DNA of 52,542 nt, taken from positions 1 to 52,542 of the forward strand of contig WJIL01000011.1 of assembly GCA_014730275.1 (NCBI GenBank). The letters run 5' to 3'. The notes under the pieces are model-generated. The model worked only from the letters and a program-made list of their open reading frames with translations. It had not been told where the DNA came from and made no database searches. The stretch is from Candidatus Lokiarchaeota archaeon (lineage in GTDB: Archaea; Asgardarchaeota; Thorarchaeia; Thorarchaeales; Thorarchaeaceae). Positions 7,248 through 16,696 of this stretch are shown in pieces. Each line of letters opens with the position of its first letter. The stretch's first letter is position 1. Made by a program: the position numbers and the translations under genes.

Positions 7248-9138
7248 TGCCTATTGTTCCTACTGCGCTGCGAATGAGGCAAAACATACCCCGTCGAATC
7301 TCAAGCAGAAATACCCCATTGTTGCTGTTTCGGCAATAGCACTTACTGCAGGTTTAGTATTGGAATTTGCTTCGTTTCCAGTATATTTCTACTATGCTGC
7401 ATACCTCTTTTCCATGCTTTCTGCTGGTCGTTGGGTGATTCCTGCTGGATTACGAGGTGCGGCACGGGCGCATCTGGACATCAATTTCCTTATGACATTT
7501 GCAGCTATGGGGGCGATGTTCATTGGTGCTCCTGCAGAGGGCGCATCCGTTATGCTCCTGTTTTTCATAGCTGAGCTCCTTGAAGAGAAATCCAGTGAAC
7601 GGGTGCGAACTGAAATTGAAGGCTTACTTGAATTGAAAACACCTAGCATCACTGTGAAAACTCCTATGGGCGAGCAGTGCAAAACTCCTGAAGATGTTGA
7701 AGTTGGAGAAATCATAGCTGTTAGGCCAGGAGACAAGATAGGACTAGATGGTCACGTGGTTCAGGGATCCTCCACGGTAAACCAGGCGCCAATTACAGGC
7801 GAATCCATGCCAGTACCCAAGGAAGTCGGCGATGAGGTGTATGCTGGCACCATCAACGAGAAGGGGTATCTGGAAATCGAAGTTACAAAGGAATCTGGTG
7901 ATACTGTATTATCCAAGATTATTGATTATGTTGAACAGGCAAGGAAGGAAAAGGCACCGGCTGAACGGACAGTGACTAGGTTTTCTCATATCTACACCCC
8001 AGCTGTTGTTGGTTTTTCCCTCGCTCTTACCGTAATCACCTTCTTGCTGGGGCTATCTCTTCCCGAGGCAATCTATCGCGGTTTGTCGTTACTCGTTATC
8101 TCGTGTCCTTGTGCTTTTGCAATCTCTATTCCGGTCAGTATGGTATCATCCATAACTGGTTCCGCAAGAGATGGGGTTCTTGTGAAAGGCTCGAAGTATA
8201 TTGAGCAACTAAGCAAGGTCAAGACTATGGCTTTTGATAAGACTGGAACGCTTACTCAAGCCAAATTGAAAGTCAAAGACATCCATGCGATTGATGTTAG
8301 TCAAGAGGAGATTCTTGAAATCGCAGCCTCATTGGAACACATGTCGGAACATCCTATTGCGGAGGCTATTGTTCAGGAATCTAAGAACCAAGAATTACCT
8401 CTTAGAACAGCATACAATTTTCGCTCCCTGCCAGGACGGGGCATTCGTGCCGAAATCGATGGCTCCGCCTACCTGGTTGGAAACCGCAGACTGATGGAGG
8501 AGAACGCCATCTCCATATCCGAGGAGGGGGCGGATGCTGTGCATGCCGGGACCCCCGTATACGTTGCCAAACAGTCAAAGCACATAGGAACGCTGGTTCT
8601 TGCAGATGTATTGCGGCCCGAGAGCAAAGCTACTATTGATGCATTAAAGCAAAAAGGAATCAGAACTGTTATGCTAACTGGGGACCACGATTCAGTCGCA
8701 CGTGAGATAGCAACTGAACTAGGAATCGATGAATGGCGATCAGAGTTGCTCCCTCACGAGAAGGTTGAAGCTGTGAAAGAGATCGGCAAAGAGGGACCCA
8801 TTATCATGGTAGGTGATGGAGTCAATGATGCTCCCGCTATGGCTGCAGCAGATGCTGGTATCTCAATGGGAGTCATATCAAGTGATATTGCCCTCGAAAC
8901 GTCAGACATCGCACTTATGGAGGATGATCTCTCTAGAGTACCTGAGCTTCTGCAACGTGCGAAGAAGACAATGGGTATCGTTCGGAATAACGTGATACTC
9001 TCAATTGGAACGAAAGCTATTCTCGGGGTGCTGGCTATTCCGGGTTTTGTTAGCCTTTGGATTGCAATTGGTCTCGGTGACATGGGGATAACCTTGGCAG
9101 TCATAGCCAATGCTCTTAGATTAGCAATACGACGTTAG
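7231..9138 (+). CDS. P1B-type heavy-metal-translocating ATPase (Zn/Cd/Pb-type)
   Basis: 635 residues from the ATG at 7231; the upstream 11 codons overlap arsR and are not needed. Membrane pump exporting soft or divalent metals. Domains in order: a short N-terminus with YCSYC as a possible metal site instead of a full HMA domain; transmembrane helices; actuator domain with TGESMPV; the metal-pathway helix with SCPCAFAIS; phosphorylation site DKTGTLT; the P1B-specific SEHPIAEAI; and hinge GDGVNDAPA near the end. The CPC motif plus an ArsR-type regulator suits Zn/Cd/Pb export, but CPC also occurs in copper pumps. The smaller N-terminus is common in archaea. Confidence 0.92.
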   Translation: MSADSDAYCSYCAANEAKHTPSNLKQKYPIVAVSAIALTAGLVLEFASFPVYFYYAAYLFSMLSAGRWVIPAGLRGAARAHLDINFLMTFAAMGAMFIGAPAEGASVMLLFFIAELLEEKSSERVRTEIEGLLELKTPSITVKTPMGEQCKTPEDVEVGEIIAVRPGDKIGLDGHVVQGSSTVNQAPITGESMPVPKEVGDEVYAGTINEKGYLEIEVTKESGDTVLSKIIDYVEQARKEKAPAERTVTRFSHIYTPAVVGFSLALTVITFLLGLSLPEAIYRGLSLLVISCPCAFAISIPVSMVSSITGSARDGVLVKGSKYIEQLSKVKTMAFDKTGTLTQAKLKVKDIHAIDVSQEEILEIAASLEHMSEHPIAEAIVQESKNQELPLRTAYNFRSLPGRGIRAEIDGSAYLVGNRRLMEENAISISEEGADAVHAGTPVYVAKQSKHIGTLVLADVLRPESKATIDALKQKGIRTVMLTGDHDSVAREIATELGIDEWRSELLPHEKVEAVKEIGKEGPIIMVGDGVNDAPAMAAADAGISMGVISSDIALETSDIALMEDDLSRVPELLQRAKKTMGIVRNNVILSIGTKAILGVLAIPGFVSLWIAIGLGDMGITLAVIANALRLAIRR

Positions 9139-9235
9139 GTGCAATGAACTGAGCTCTGCTATGTTGCGCTCCACAGTACCTTAATGTGAGCAATCTAATA
9201 TCAATAAGTGAAAGAAAACAAGATGGTGTTCTGGA

Positions 9236-10021
9236 TTGGGTCCGAACAAGACGGGAAAAGAATCAGGCACTGACGTTTTACAGTGGCATGAAATGAAAGA
9301 CATGTGGCAGCTGATGGCACCTGTAGTATTCCCTCCTGGATTGCTTGATACAACTGAATCTGATGTAAAGGGTTTGATTGATCTACTAGATTTGAATCCA
9401 ACAGACCGGGTCTTGGATTTGTGTTGTGGATATGGAAGACATACTCTAGAGATGTCTAGTCGTGGTTACGATGTCGTTGGTGTGGATATCAATGATTATT
9501 TCATTGAACAGGCCAGGAAAGCTGCTTCAGAGGAGAATTTGCCAGCCGAGTTTCGAATAGGAGACATGCGTAAATTCTGCGAGCCTGACTCATTCGACGT
9601 GGCAATCAATATGTATGGTTCTTTTGGTTATTTTGCCGATTACCGCGATGAGATACTTGTACTCAAAAATATCTACAAATCATTGAAAAGTCCGGGGAAG
9701 CTGCTCATCGATCTGTGGGCCAAAAAAATTGTTCTGCAATTGTTCCCGCAAAGAAGCGAGATGGAGTCAGGACGTGGCCTTTATGTTATTGAAAGCAACG
9801 TCATCGAAAATGAAACAAAGCTGAGAACCTCTTGGAAGCTACTTGACAGGAACGGTATCTGGCATGAATGGGTTTCTGTCCAAAACTTGTATTCCGCTGG
9901 CGAACTTGAGGATATGCTGGAAGAATGTGATTTCTCGGGTATGAAAACCTACGGCAGTTTCAAGGGCACTGAGTATGATGCAAACGCTGAACGGCTTATC
10001 ATGACCGCTCTGAAACAGTAA
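9236..10021 (+). CDS. SAM-dependent class I methyltransferase
   Basis: 261 residues with a Rossmann-type methyltransferase core: motif I is VLDLCCGYGRHTLEM near residue 60, followed by the acidic end of strand 2 in VVGVDINDYFIEQAR, then FRIGDMRKF and FDVAINMYGSFGYF. After the core comes an antiparallel sheet region typical of small-molecule methyltransferases. Substrate unknown. The start is TTG at 9236, or ATG at 9293, which would cut 19 residues. It stands alone after the metal pump. Confidence 0.8.
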   Translation: MGPNKTGKESGTDVLQWHEMKDMWQLMAPVVFPPGLLDTTESDVKGLIDLLDLNPTDRVLDLCCGYGRHTLEMSSRGYDVVGVDINDYFIEQARKAASEENLPAEFRIGDMRKFCEPDSFDVAINMYGSFGYFADYRDEILVLKNIYKSLKSPGKLLIDLWAKKIVLQLFPQRSEMESGRGLYVIESNVIENETKLRTSWKLLDRNGIWHEWVSVQNLYSAGELEDMLEECDFSGMKTYGSFKGTEYDANAERLIMTALKQ

Positions 10022-10085
10022 GAACTGACAACGAGGTAAACCAAAGCGTCATAAGACCGCGCCTGCTTCTTAGAAGAATGATGAC

Positions 10086-10403
10086 GTGATTAACATGCCC
10101 GAATTTGCAGATGCCTTTTCTGGATTAGCCAATGACCGTAAGATTACGCATTCTGAACTTGTACGTGCAATTCGTTACATGATTGCTGCAGAATACGAAG
10201 CTATACAGCTCTACATGCAACTTGCAGAATCAACTGATAATGAACTCGCAAAGGAGGTATTGATTGATATTGCTGATGAGGAACGGGTCCATGCCGGTGA
10301 ATTCCTCCGCCTGCTTTACCATCTTGAACCCGACGAACAGGATTTCTATGCCGAGGGCATAGAAGAAGTAGAAGAGGAAATAGAAGAGCTGGGGTTGGAA
10401 TAA
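10086..10403 (+). CDS. Encapsulin-type ferritin-like protein
   Basis: About 102-105 residues (GTG at 10086 or ATG at 10095). Two helices carry AAEYEAIQLYMQLAES and DEERVHAGEFLRLLYHLEP, giving the Glu and ExxH iron ligands of a half-ferritin that must pair with another copy to make the diiron site. The pattern matches the ferritin-like domain fused to or packed in archaeal encapsulins rather than rubrerythrin. The tail is strongly acidic and ends EEIEELGLE; such tails can act as shell-targeting peptides in related systems. No encapsulin shell gene is in the window. Role by family: ferroxidase and iron storage under oxidative stress. Confidence 0.75.
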   Translation: MINMPEFADAFSGLANDRKITHSELVRAIRYMIAAEYEAIQLYMQLAESTDNELAKEVLIDIADEERVHAGEFLRLLYHLEPDEQDFYAEGIEEVEEEIEELGLE

Positions 10404-10415
10404 CACCCCCCTCTC

Positions 10416-10438
10416 AAGAAGAGGGGAAACCTCTTCTT
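10416..10438 (+). terminator. Stem-loop after the ferritin-like gene
   Basis: AAGAAGAGG, loop GGAAA, CCTCTTCTT: a perfect 9-bp stem beginning 13 bases after the stop codon. No long T tract follows, but the position and strength fit a transcript end. Confidence 0.55.
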
Positions 10439-10493
10439 CCTACATACTAGTACTGCAATTCATGATTCTTTAACTTGGTCCTGGTCGTCAATC

Positions 10494-11624
10494 TTGCCTA
10501 ATCCATACCTCCTCTCTGAATTGAAGCACGATATCGCTTCTTTGTGTTCTGACTGCCTTAGAGAATGCATCATCACCGCATGTAGTGATAAAAGAGGCCA
10601 AGAAATCATCGATGCATTGGAGATTCTTTCTGAGGAGGATTTCAGCGACAGCTGGGGCTACCCAAGGCGGACGCTTTTTGAAGCCCTCAAAATTTCACAT
10701 CTTGCTTGCATCGATACAGATCCAATTGACATACTCACATCTGCATTTCGTACTGATGACCATGGTTTCTTCAACTATATTGAAGAAGTAGCGCTGAAGA
10801 ATTTCAGAAAACAGGTGGAGATTGGCAACACTTTCTTCATCGATGTGGACGAGCTTGCAGAGACACAGGCCGCAATCCTCATTCCCCAAATAGCTTCAAC
10901 ACGTATCGAGCGTTTACGTTCTGTCTGCCGAGGGAGATTCAATTCTACACGGTTTGTACAGACCTATTACGGTTTCAAACTCGCAACTTCGGGAGTTCGA
11001 AATAACGGCTTTGGTGAGAAACTCATTAAATGTCTCAAGGGGCTAGGAGTTGTTGTATCATCTGAGATACGCCCTGCCGACTTCGATTTTGAAATCGAAA
11101 GCGTAAGATTCGACAACGTTTCCGATAAAATGGACGAGATACTCTATGAAATACTTCGTCTTACTGGGAATAACTCAGGTGAACGAGCCAAGGCTGCCAA
11201 ATCTCTAGGGGTAATCGGTGATCCTCGTGCAGAACCATATCTATGTGCGGCTACTGAAGACAAGTATCCTTGGGTGAAGAAGGCAGCAATAGTGGCTCTT
11301 GGGCGCATTCGTCTGCCATCAAGTATTCCTGTACTGGTAGAGTGCCTTTATGATTTGGAATCGAGTGTACGAGAGAAGGCAGCAAACACTATCGCTGAAT
11401 TCGGAGAGAAGGCAATTCCGCATCTTCTCAACGTTCTAGAGAATGATCGCGGTGTTCATTTTGAGAATGCTTTGGAGGAGGCCAAGAAATCCCACCCTCG
11501 TTCACTCGACAGTTTCGCTGCTGCTCTACTGCATCGAGATTCGGAAGCTAAACAGCTGGCGACAGGAGTTCTGAATGACCTTGGCCATGCTGTTACGAAG
11601 AGGGCTGTATCAGATGGACGATGA
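10494..11624 (+). CDS. HEAT-repeat protein
   Basis: 376 residues. The last 140 residues contain three HEAT/PBS-lyase-like helical repeats: AKAAKSLGVIGDPRAEPYL, then WVKKAAIVALGRIRLPSSI, then REKAANTIAEFGEKAIPHL. The first 220 residues are mostly helical and unrecognised. Such repeats bind proteins, and a few act in biliprotein or Fe-S maturation. The start codon is TTG. It ends 10 bases from the convergent transketolase stop. Function unknown. Confidence 0.7.
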   Translation: MPNPYLLSELKHDIASLCSDCLRECIITACSDKRGQEIIDALEILSEEDFSDSWGYPRRTLFEALKISHLACIDTDPIDILTSAFRTDDHGFFNYIEEVALKNFRKQVEIGNTFFIDVDELAETQAAILIPQIASTRIERLRSVCRGRFNSTRFVQTYYGFKLATSGVRNNGFGEKLIKCLKGLGVVVSSEIRPADFDFEIESVRFDNVSDKMDEILYEILRLTGNNSGERAKAAKSLGVIGDPRAEPYLCAATEDKYPWVKKAAIVALGRIRLPSSIPVLVECLYDLESSVREKAANTIAEFGEKAIPHLLNVLENDRGVHFENALEEAKKSHPRSLDSFAAALLHRDSEAKQLATGVLNDLGHAVTKRAVSDGR

Positions 11625-11634
11625 ATCGAGCCTG

Positions 11635-13644
11635 CTACTTCTCTAGCAATGCTTTTGCTCTGTTGATGACATTATCAACCGTAAATCCATACTTCTCAAA
11701 AATGACATTGTAGGGTGCAGAAGATCCAAACCTCTCAACACCAATTATGTCTCCATCTTCTCCTACCCAGCGTTCCCAACCTTGTGGCACACCTGCTTCA
11801 ACTGCTAGTCTTGCTGTTATGTTCGGTGGAAGAACAGATTTGCGATACTCTTCGGCCTGTTGTTGGAACAATTCCCAGCTTGGGAACGAAACCAGTCTAA
11901 CGCTGATTCCTTCTTCTGCGAGCTTCTTTCCCGCTTCCACAATAAGATGCACCTCGGATCCCGAAGCCATCAGTAGCAGCTGAGGGTCCTCATTGCCAAG
12001 GTCTGCAAGGACATATGCTCCCTTCTGGAGGCCTTCTGCTTTGCCATATTCATTACGATCAAGAATCGGGACTTTTTGACGAGTAAACGCGAATGCGGTT
12101 GGTCCTTCTGTTCGCTTCATTCCAACCTTCCACCCCTCTACGACCTCATTTGCATCACACGGGCGAATTACCATCAGATTGGGAATAGCTCGAAGAGAAG
12201 CCAATTGCTCTATAGGCTGGTGAGTTGGTCCATCTTCGCCTAATCCAATACTGTCATGGGTGAACACCCACAGGCTGTTATGACGAGAAAGTGCTGACAT
12301 TCTGATTGCTGGTCGCATGTAATCGGAGAAAATGAGGAACGTAGCTCCGTACGGTTTGATACCGCCATGAGCTGCCATTCCATTGACTATGGCTGCCATA
12401 ATATGCTCTCGCACCCCGAAATGGATGTTTCGCCCTCCTGGATTATCTGCCTGCAAAGATGTGCTTTCGTCTATCCATGTTTTATTGGATGGCGTTAGAT
12501 CTGCTGACCCACCAATCAGTTCGGGAACGTGTTGAGCAAGAGCATTGATAACGTGACCAGATGGAACCCTCGTCGCAAGCTTTCCATCATCTTCAGAATA
12601 GCTTGGAAGATCAGCATCCCATCTGTCAGGCAGTTCCCCTTTCATACGCCGATTGAATTGTTCAGCTAGTTCAGGATGTTCGTGTGCATATTCATCGATT
12701 TGTGCCTTCCATTCCTTCTCTAGCCTCTCCCCCCGGGGGACAGCTTCTCTGAAATGTTCAAGCACCTCTTCGGGAATGTAGAAGCGAGGTTCAAGCGGCC
12801 ATCCAAGGTTCTTTTTTGCACCCTCCAGTTCATCTTCCCCTGGTGGTTCTCCATGAGCCTTGGCGGTATCCTGTTTGTTTGGCATACCGTATCCGATATG
12901 GGTTTGACACGCTATTAGTGAAGGCCTTTGATCCTCTTTGGCTTTCTTTATTGCAGTATCAATAGATTCGATGTCATTGCCATTCTCAACGGTCTGTATG
13001 TGCCAGCCAAAGGCCTCAAAGCGTTTCTGTACGTCCTCTGTAAATGTAATATCTGTGCTCCCATCGATAGAAATCTCATTATCATCATACAAAACTATTA
13101 GCTTACCCAGTTTAAGGTGACCCGCCAAGGAACCTCCTTCGGAGCTAATACCCTCCATCATATCGCCATCGGTGGCGAGAACATAGGTATAATGGTCGAC
13201 AATATCATGGTCATCTTTGTTGAATACTGCAGCTAGATGTTTCTCCGCAATGGCCATACCAACAGCGTTACCGAATCCCTGCCCGAGTGGCCCCGTTGTC
13301 ACTTCTACACCTGGAGTCTCATGACACTCCGGATGACCTGGAGTTGGACTTCCCCACTGTCTGAAATTCTTGATATCTTCCAAACTCAAGTCGTATCCCG
13401 TAAGGTGGAGCAATGAGTATAGTAGCATGGATCCGTGCCCTCCCGAGAGTATGAATCGATCTCGATCTGGCCACTCAGGATTTTTTGGATTATACCTGAG
13501 ATGCCGTCTCCAGAGGGTATAGGCAATCGTGGCACTGCCCATTGGCATTCCCGGATGGCCGGAATTTGCCCGTTGAACAGCATCCGCGGATAGAAAACGA
13601 ATCGTATTGATGGCTTTTTCATGAATGGATTCTGACTCTGGCAT
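11635..13644 (-). CDS. tkt: Transketolase, full length
   Basis: 669 residues, the full bacterial/eukaryotic length. N-terminal thiamine-binding domain: [11 protein letters not shown] near residue 25 and [19 protein letters not shown] near 155 with the Mg-ThDP motif. Pyrimidine-binding domain: GVREHIMAA and [13 protein letters not shown] near residues 400-470. C-terminal domain ends the chain. It moves two-carbon ketol units in the pentose phosphate pathway. Most archaea carry transketolase as two split subunits, so one continuous gene of bacterial type suggests transfer from bacteria. Convergent with the HEAT protein; about 240 bases upstream show no clear gene. Confidence 0.95.
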   Translation of the reverse strand: MPESESIHEKAINTIRFLSADAVQRANSGHPGMPMGSATIAYTLWRRHLRYNPKNPEWPDRDRFILSGGHGSMLLYSLLHLTGYDLSLEDIKNFRQWGSPTPGHPECHETPGVEVTTGPLGQGFGNAVGMAIAEKHLAAVFNKDDHDIVDHYTYVLATDGDMMEGISSEGGSLAGHLKLGKLIVLYDDNEISIDGSTDITFTEDVQKRFEAFGWHIQTVENGNDIESIDTAIKKAKEDQRPSLIACQTHIGYGMPNKQDTAKAHGEPPGEDELEGAKKNLGWPLEPRFYIPEEVLEHFREAVPRGERLEKEWKAQIDEYAHEHPELAEQFNRRMKGELPDRWDADLPSYSEDDGKLATRVPSGHVINALAQHVPELIGGSADLTPSNKTWIDESTSLQADNPGGRNIHFGVREHIMAAIVNGMAAHGGIKPYGATFLIFSDYMRPAIRMSALSRHNSLWVFTHDSIGLGEDGPTHQPIEQLASLRAIPNLMVIRPCDANEVVEGWKVGMKRTEGPTAFAFTRQKVPILDRNEYGKAEGLQKGAYVLADLGNEDPQLLLMASGSEVHLIVEAGKKLAEEGISVRLVSFPSWELFQQQAEEYRKSVLPPNITARLAVEAGVPQGWERWVGEDGDIIGVERFGSSAPYNVIFEKYGFTVDNVINRAKALLEK

Positions 13645-13886
13645 CTGTCAAATCTCCTCTCTATTAGTGAATCATGTGATGCTCAAGCACAATTTGAGAT
13701 TCTGTATTGGGCAACTCTAGTTCCTTGCTTTTGGTTGTTGCGATTTTCTGATGGCCTAGTTGGGAGTATCTTCGTGTTTCTCAGAACACCCGGTGATAAA
13801 GGTCTTATCTAGTCCACATTTTTGCCTGATATCCTTTGCAATTGGCGCCGTGCTATACGGCAATCCATTATTTTTGTTCTCGAAGG

Positions 13887-14279
13887 CTACTCCCCAATAT
13901 TTGTGCCTGGAGGATATTCTTCCATGAACTCATCCTTCAGGATATCCATTGCAACGAAATCATGGAATTCCCCCTCTGTATAAGCGGCTTTTCTGAATGT
14001 CCCGCATTTCTTGAAGCCGGCTTTTTCATAGGCTCTGATTGCACGATTGTTGTGTGCCAATGTAAGCAAGAAAATACTGTTGAGATCAAGTGCATGAAAT
14101 CCGATCCACAGCATGACACGTGTTGCATCGGTACCGTATCCCCTGCCATGTTTTTGGGGATTATGGATGGCAATTCCAAATTCAGCGCGCCTGTGCTGCT
14201 TTGAAATATCCGTACGGCTGACAGTTCCCAGAAACTCCGCTGCCTCCTTCTCTTCAATGGCTAGCGCTAGGCTTTTAAA
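13887..14279 (-). pseudogene. GNAT acetyltransferase, N-terminally truncated remnant
   Basis: The frame is open for 131 codons from just after a stop at 14280-14282 to the TAG at 13887, and reads as the C-terminal two-thirds of a RimJ/RimL-type acetyltransferase: EFLGTVSRTDI, then RRAEFGIAIHNP, the acetyl-CoA loop GRGYGTDATRVM, and NNRAIRAYEKAGFKKCG. The usual first 50-60 residues (strand 1 and helix 1) are absent, and no ATG, GTG or TTG exists before the core; the first Met (14114) lies after the acetyl-CoA loop. The missing part would fall where the membrane-protein ORF at 14331 starts. I read it as a decayed gene; a sequence error is the alternative. Confidence 0.65.
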
Positions 14280-14330
14280 TTATGGATTCGCCAGCAAGGA
14301 CAAACGGTATCGCTTGAGGAGACCTGTACC

Positions 14331-14702
14331 ATGCTACTTCAATTCAATCTACCAATCAATATCTCAGAAGGTTTAATCTATCTCGTTGTTCTGGCTGTTA
14401 TTTCGCTGGTCATAAACGGTATTTTTCTAGGTATAGCACTTGGCTTTGTGGACGGCAAGAATAGAGATTTAGGAGACACATTTGTAACCGCGCTTTTCAT
14501 GGCAATTGTCATTCTTATTCCCTGCATTGGATGCATTCTTCAGTGGTGGGTTATCAAGTCACGCCATGAAATTGGCTGGGGCAAGGCGATTACGGCTTGG
14601 ATTATGACGTTTGTAATTGAAATCGTTGTCTTTGCTGTTGTTGCCATACTATTCCTTGGCGGCCTGAGCGTCCTGTGGTCATTGATACCGATTAGCCCAT
14701 AA
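14331..14702 (+). CDS. Small membrane protein, four hydrophobic segments
   Basis: 123 residues, nearly all hydrophobic with segments near residues 12-35, 48-70 and 80-115. Between the first two lies the polar loop VDGKNRDLGDTFVTA; the next loop has IKSRHEIGWGKAITAW. The pattern of Gly-rich helix and a polar 'GD' loop occurs in many small archaeal membrane proteins without known role. A good ATG start. Followed after 51 bases by another membrane protein gene. Confidence 0.65.
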   Translation: MLLQFNLPINISEGLIYLVVLAVISLVINGIFLGIALGFVDGKNRDLGDTFVTALFMAIVILIPCIGCILQWWVIKSRHEIGWGKAITAWIMTFVIEIVVFAVVAILFLGGLSVLWSLIPISP

Positions 14703-14753
14703 CATCGCTAGAATGGCCATAAGATATCCGCGCTAGTCGGAAGGGTTCTCTAC

Positions 14754-15407
14754 ATGGAAAACGGTGGAGATCCAAACGCGGTTCCACCGGATTCCCCTTC
14801 CGGCATGGATAGTGGTGAATCGCTGAGACCCGATTATCGAGAGATTCTACGTCACCCCATTCGCTTTTTGCAGATTGCTTCTCCCTTTCTCACGTCTCAC
14901 CATCCGGTGTGCTCTGAATTCTCATTACATACCTTCGAATTCAAGGGACGCCACTGGTGTCTCGGCTGCTTCTTCAATACGCTTTCATTTGTAGCTAGTA
15001 TTGCGGTTCTGCTCTTTCTCTGGGTGACTCCGATTGTTTCCTTCAATCGCTTCTTTCTATTCTGGGGTGGTGTGGCCGGCGTTTTGATTTACCTACTGGT
15101 TAGTGTCGCTCATCTAACTGAAACGACACGGAGAAAGATCCTCTCGAAGTTCGTTCTTGGCAGCTCATTTGCAGCTGTTGTATGGTCGCTTCTTTTGGCC
15201 AACGGCCTCCTATCCATGATTAACGCGAAATTCACTCTAATCTTCCTCCTCTATCTTCTTGTTGTTGCAGCTTTGAGCATCAAACGGGTACTTGAGACGA
15301 CAGAAACGTGTGAGAGATGCGAATACAACATGGAGTGGCGTACCTGTCCGGGCTTCAGACCCATAGTATCTGAGTTGCTGAAAGAAGGCTTCCTTGTACC
15401 AGAATGA
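14754..15407 (+). CDS. Membrane protein with His/Cys motifs (DUF2085-like)
   Basis: 217 residues with four hydrophobic segments. Before the first is SHHPVCSEFSLHTFEFKG and then WCLGCFFN, which resembles the 'CH..C..C' metal-like pattern of the DUF2085 family. The C-terminal tail carries CERCEYNMEWRTC with further cysteines, so a cytoplasmic zinc or iron site made from both ends is plausible. Function unknown. Likely co-transcribed with the gene before it. Confidence 0.6.
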   Translation: MENGGDPNAVPPDSPSGMDSGESLRPDYREILRHPIRFLQIASPFLTSHHPVCSEFSLHTFEFKGRHWCLGCFFNTLSFVASIAVLLFLWVTPIVSFNRFFLFWGGVAGVLIYLLVSVAHLTETTRRKILSKFVLGSSFAAVVWSLLLANGLLSMINAKFTLIFLLYLLVVAALSIKRVLETTETCERCEYNMEWRTCPGFRPIVSELLKEGFLVPE

Positions 15408-15476
15408 AGTACATGTCGATAAACTCTTCTTGCGTAAATGCTAAGACCCTTTCATATTCATTGAAGTGAGATATCC

Positions 15477-16073
15477 ATGAGCCCCTACAAGGAGGAATTT
15501 GATCCACCTATTGTGAAAGTTCCTGCTGAGAGGGTGAGCTTTCCAGATATCTGTCCAGTCTGCACATCAGAAGCTACAGATAGAGTACGGGTTGTAGCTT
15601 ATCCTGACAAGAAGGGGTATTTGCGCCCTGGCTGGAACCCGGGCCACACTCCAAGTGCACGACGGCGTTTAGGGCTTCCAACTCCTGAAACTCGGACGTT
15701 CCTAGTCCCAGTTTGTGAAGCCCATTATTACACAGGTGATGCCGATTGGCGCCTAAAGACAATCTGTGTGCTTGCGAACGGCATCAGTTTCTCCCTGCTT
15801 TTGTTCGCGTGGTTGAACTTCGCAAATGCTTTGACGAATGGATCAGCTATTCAATTCTGGATATTGGGGGCGGGACTATTCTTTACTGCGACAATACTGG
15901 CTATTCCATTCGCATTTGGTATGAACAAATTACAGAAATCTCTTCGAATAGTTGGTTTTGATTCGGCTGCTCAGAATGTATGGATTCAAATGAAAAACGA
16001 TGAATACCGCGAGGGATTCGTGAAGGAGAACGCGATGAATGCCGAGCTTGTTAGTTGGGTGAAACGTGCCTAG
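15477..16073 (+). CDS. Unknown two-helix membrane protein with CPVC motif
   Basis: 198 residues. The N-terminal 90 residues are soluble and contain SFPDICPVCTSEATDR, a CxxC that with later residues such as C and H in VPVCEAHYYTGD could bind zinc. Two hydrophobic helices follow near residues 100-145. A terminal 50-residue soluble part follows. No known family recognised. It is the last of three consecutive genes for unrelated membrane proteins on this strand. Confidence 0.65.
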   Translation: MSPYKEEFDPPIVKVPAERVSFPDICPVCTSEATDRVRVVAYPDKKGYLRPGWNPGHTPSARRRLGLPTPETRTFLVPVCEAHYYTGDADWRLKTICVLANGISFSLLLFAWLNFANALTNGSAIQFWILGAGLFFTATILAIPFAFGMNKLQKSLRIVGFDSAAQNVWIQMKNDEYREGFVKENAMNAELVSWVKRA

Positions 16074-16138
16074 TCGAACCTACCACCTAAGAAATAGTAC
16101 TGATTCTGTTTCGTTTATGTTCCAAAATAAAATGAGAG

Positions 16139-16161
16139 GTGGCCCGTATACCACAGGCCAC
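16139..16161 (-). terminator. Stem-loop after superoxide reductase
   Basis: GTGGCC and GGCCAC around an 11-base loop, 10 bases past the superoxide reductase stop on the reverse strand. It may serve both converging transcripts. Confidence 0.5.
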
Positions 16162-16171
16162 TTCGTCTTGT

Positions 16172-16561
16172 CTATTCCACTTTGAGCTCTTTCTCGTCTT
16201 TCCAGAGGCCGTGAATGTTACAGTAACTGGTCGAAAGAAGCTTTCCAGATTTCTCTGTCTTGAATGCGAACGTAGCATATGGTTCACAGTACACAGTACT
16301 TGTGTCAGCTCCCTTTACTGATGCCCCGTGTGCATCAAATGAAATATAGCCAATCTCATATGGGAACTTCTCTCCCTCAGGCCAGAAAAAGAGATCTGCC
16401 CACTTTATGTGATGTGCAGTCGTGTTCGGGTGTGGTATCTCCTTGCCCACTTGGAGCGTAACCTTGACGACTTCCCCCTTTTTCACCTTATCCGGAGCAT
16501 CGATCACGGGTACATGCTTCTCATTCTTCCAGTCCGCTGTTTGTAGCCATTTCTTATCCAT
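16172..16561 (-). CDS. Superoxide reductase (neelaredoxin, 1Fe type)
   Basis: 129 residues, the full length of class II superoxide reductase without the desulforedoxin domain. The iron ligands are all visible: His16 in EKHVPV, His44 in IPHPN, His50 in TTAHHIKW, Cys114 and His117 in YCNIHGLW. Glu14 and Lys15, the catalytic pair near the iron, are present. It reduces superoxide to hydrogen peroxide without making oxygen, which is typical of anaerobes. Peroxide could then be removed by rubrerythrin-type proteins such as that at 21038. It is convergent with the membrane-protein genes. Confidence 0.93.
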   Translation of the reverse strand: MDKKWLQTADWKNEKHVPVIDAPDKVKKGEVVKVTLQVGKEIPHPNTTAHHIKWADLFFWPEGEKFPYEIGYISFDAHGASVKGADTSTVYCEPYATFAFKTEKSGKLLSTSYCNIHGLWKDEKELKVE

Positions 16562-16696
16562 CTTGTCTCAACCTCAAGGTGGGTCACAACTACGATGTCA
16601 TGACCAACGTAAACACTTAGCGGTAAATTGTTAAAATCCTTGCCTTATCACGGTGACCCCTAGTTTCAACAAACACTCATCGGACCTTTCACTGTG

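Noticed and set aside
13937-14257. 106-residue reverse-strand ORF overlapping the GNAT remnant
   Set aside because: It is a shadow frame; the acetyltransferase motifs are in the frame of 13887-14279.
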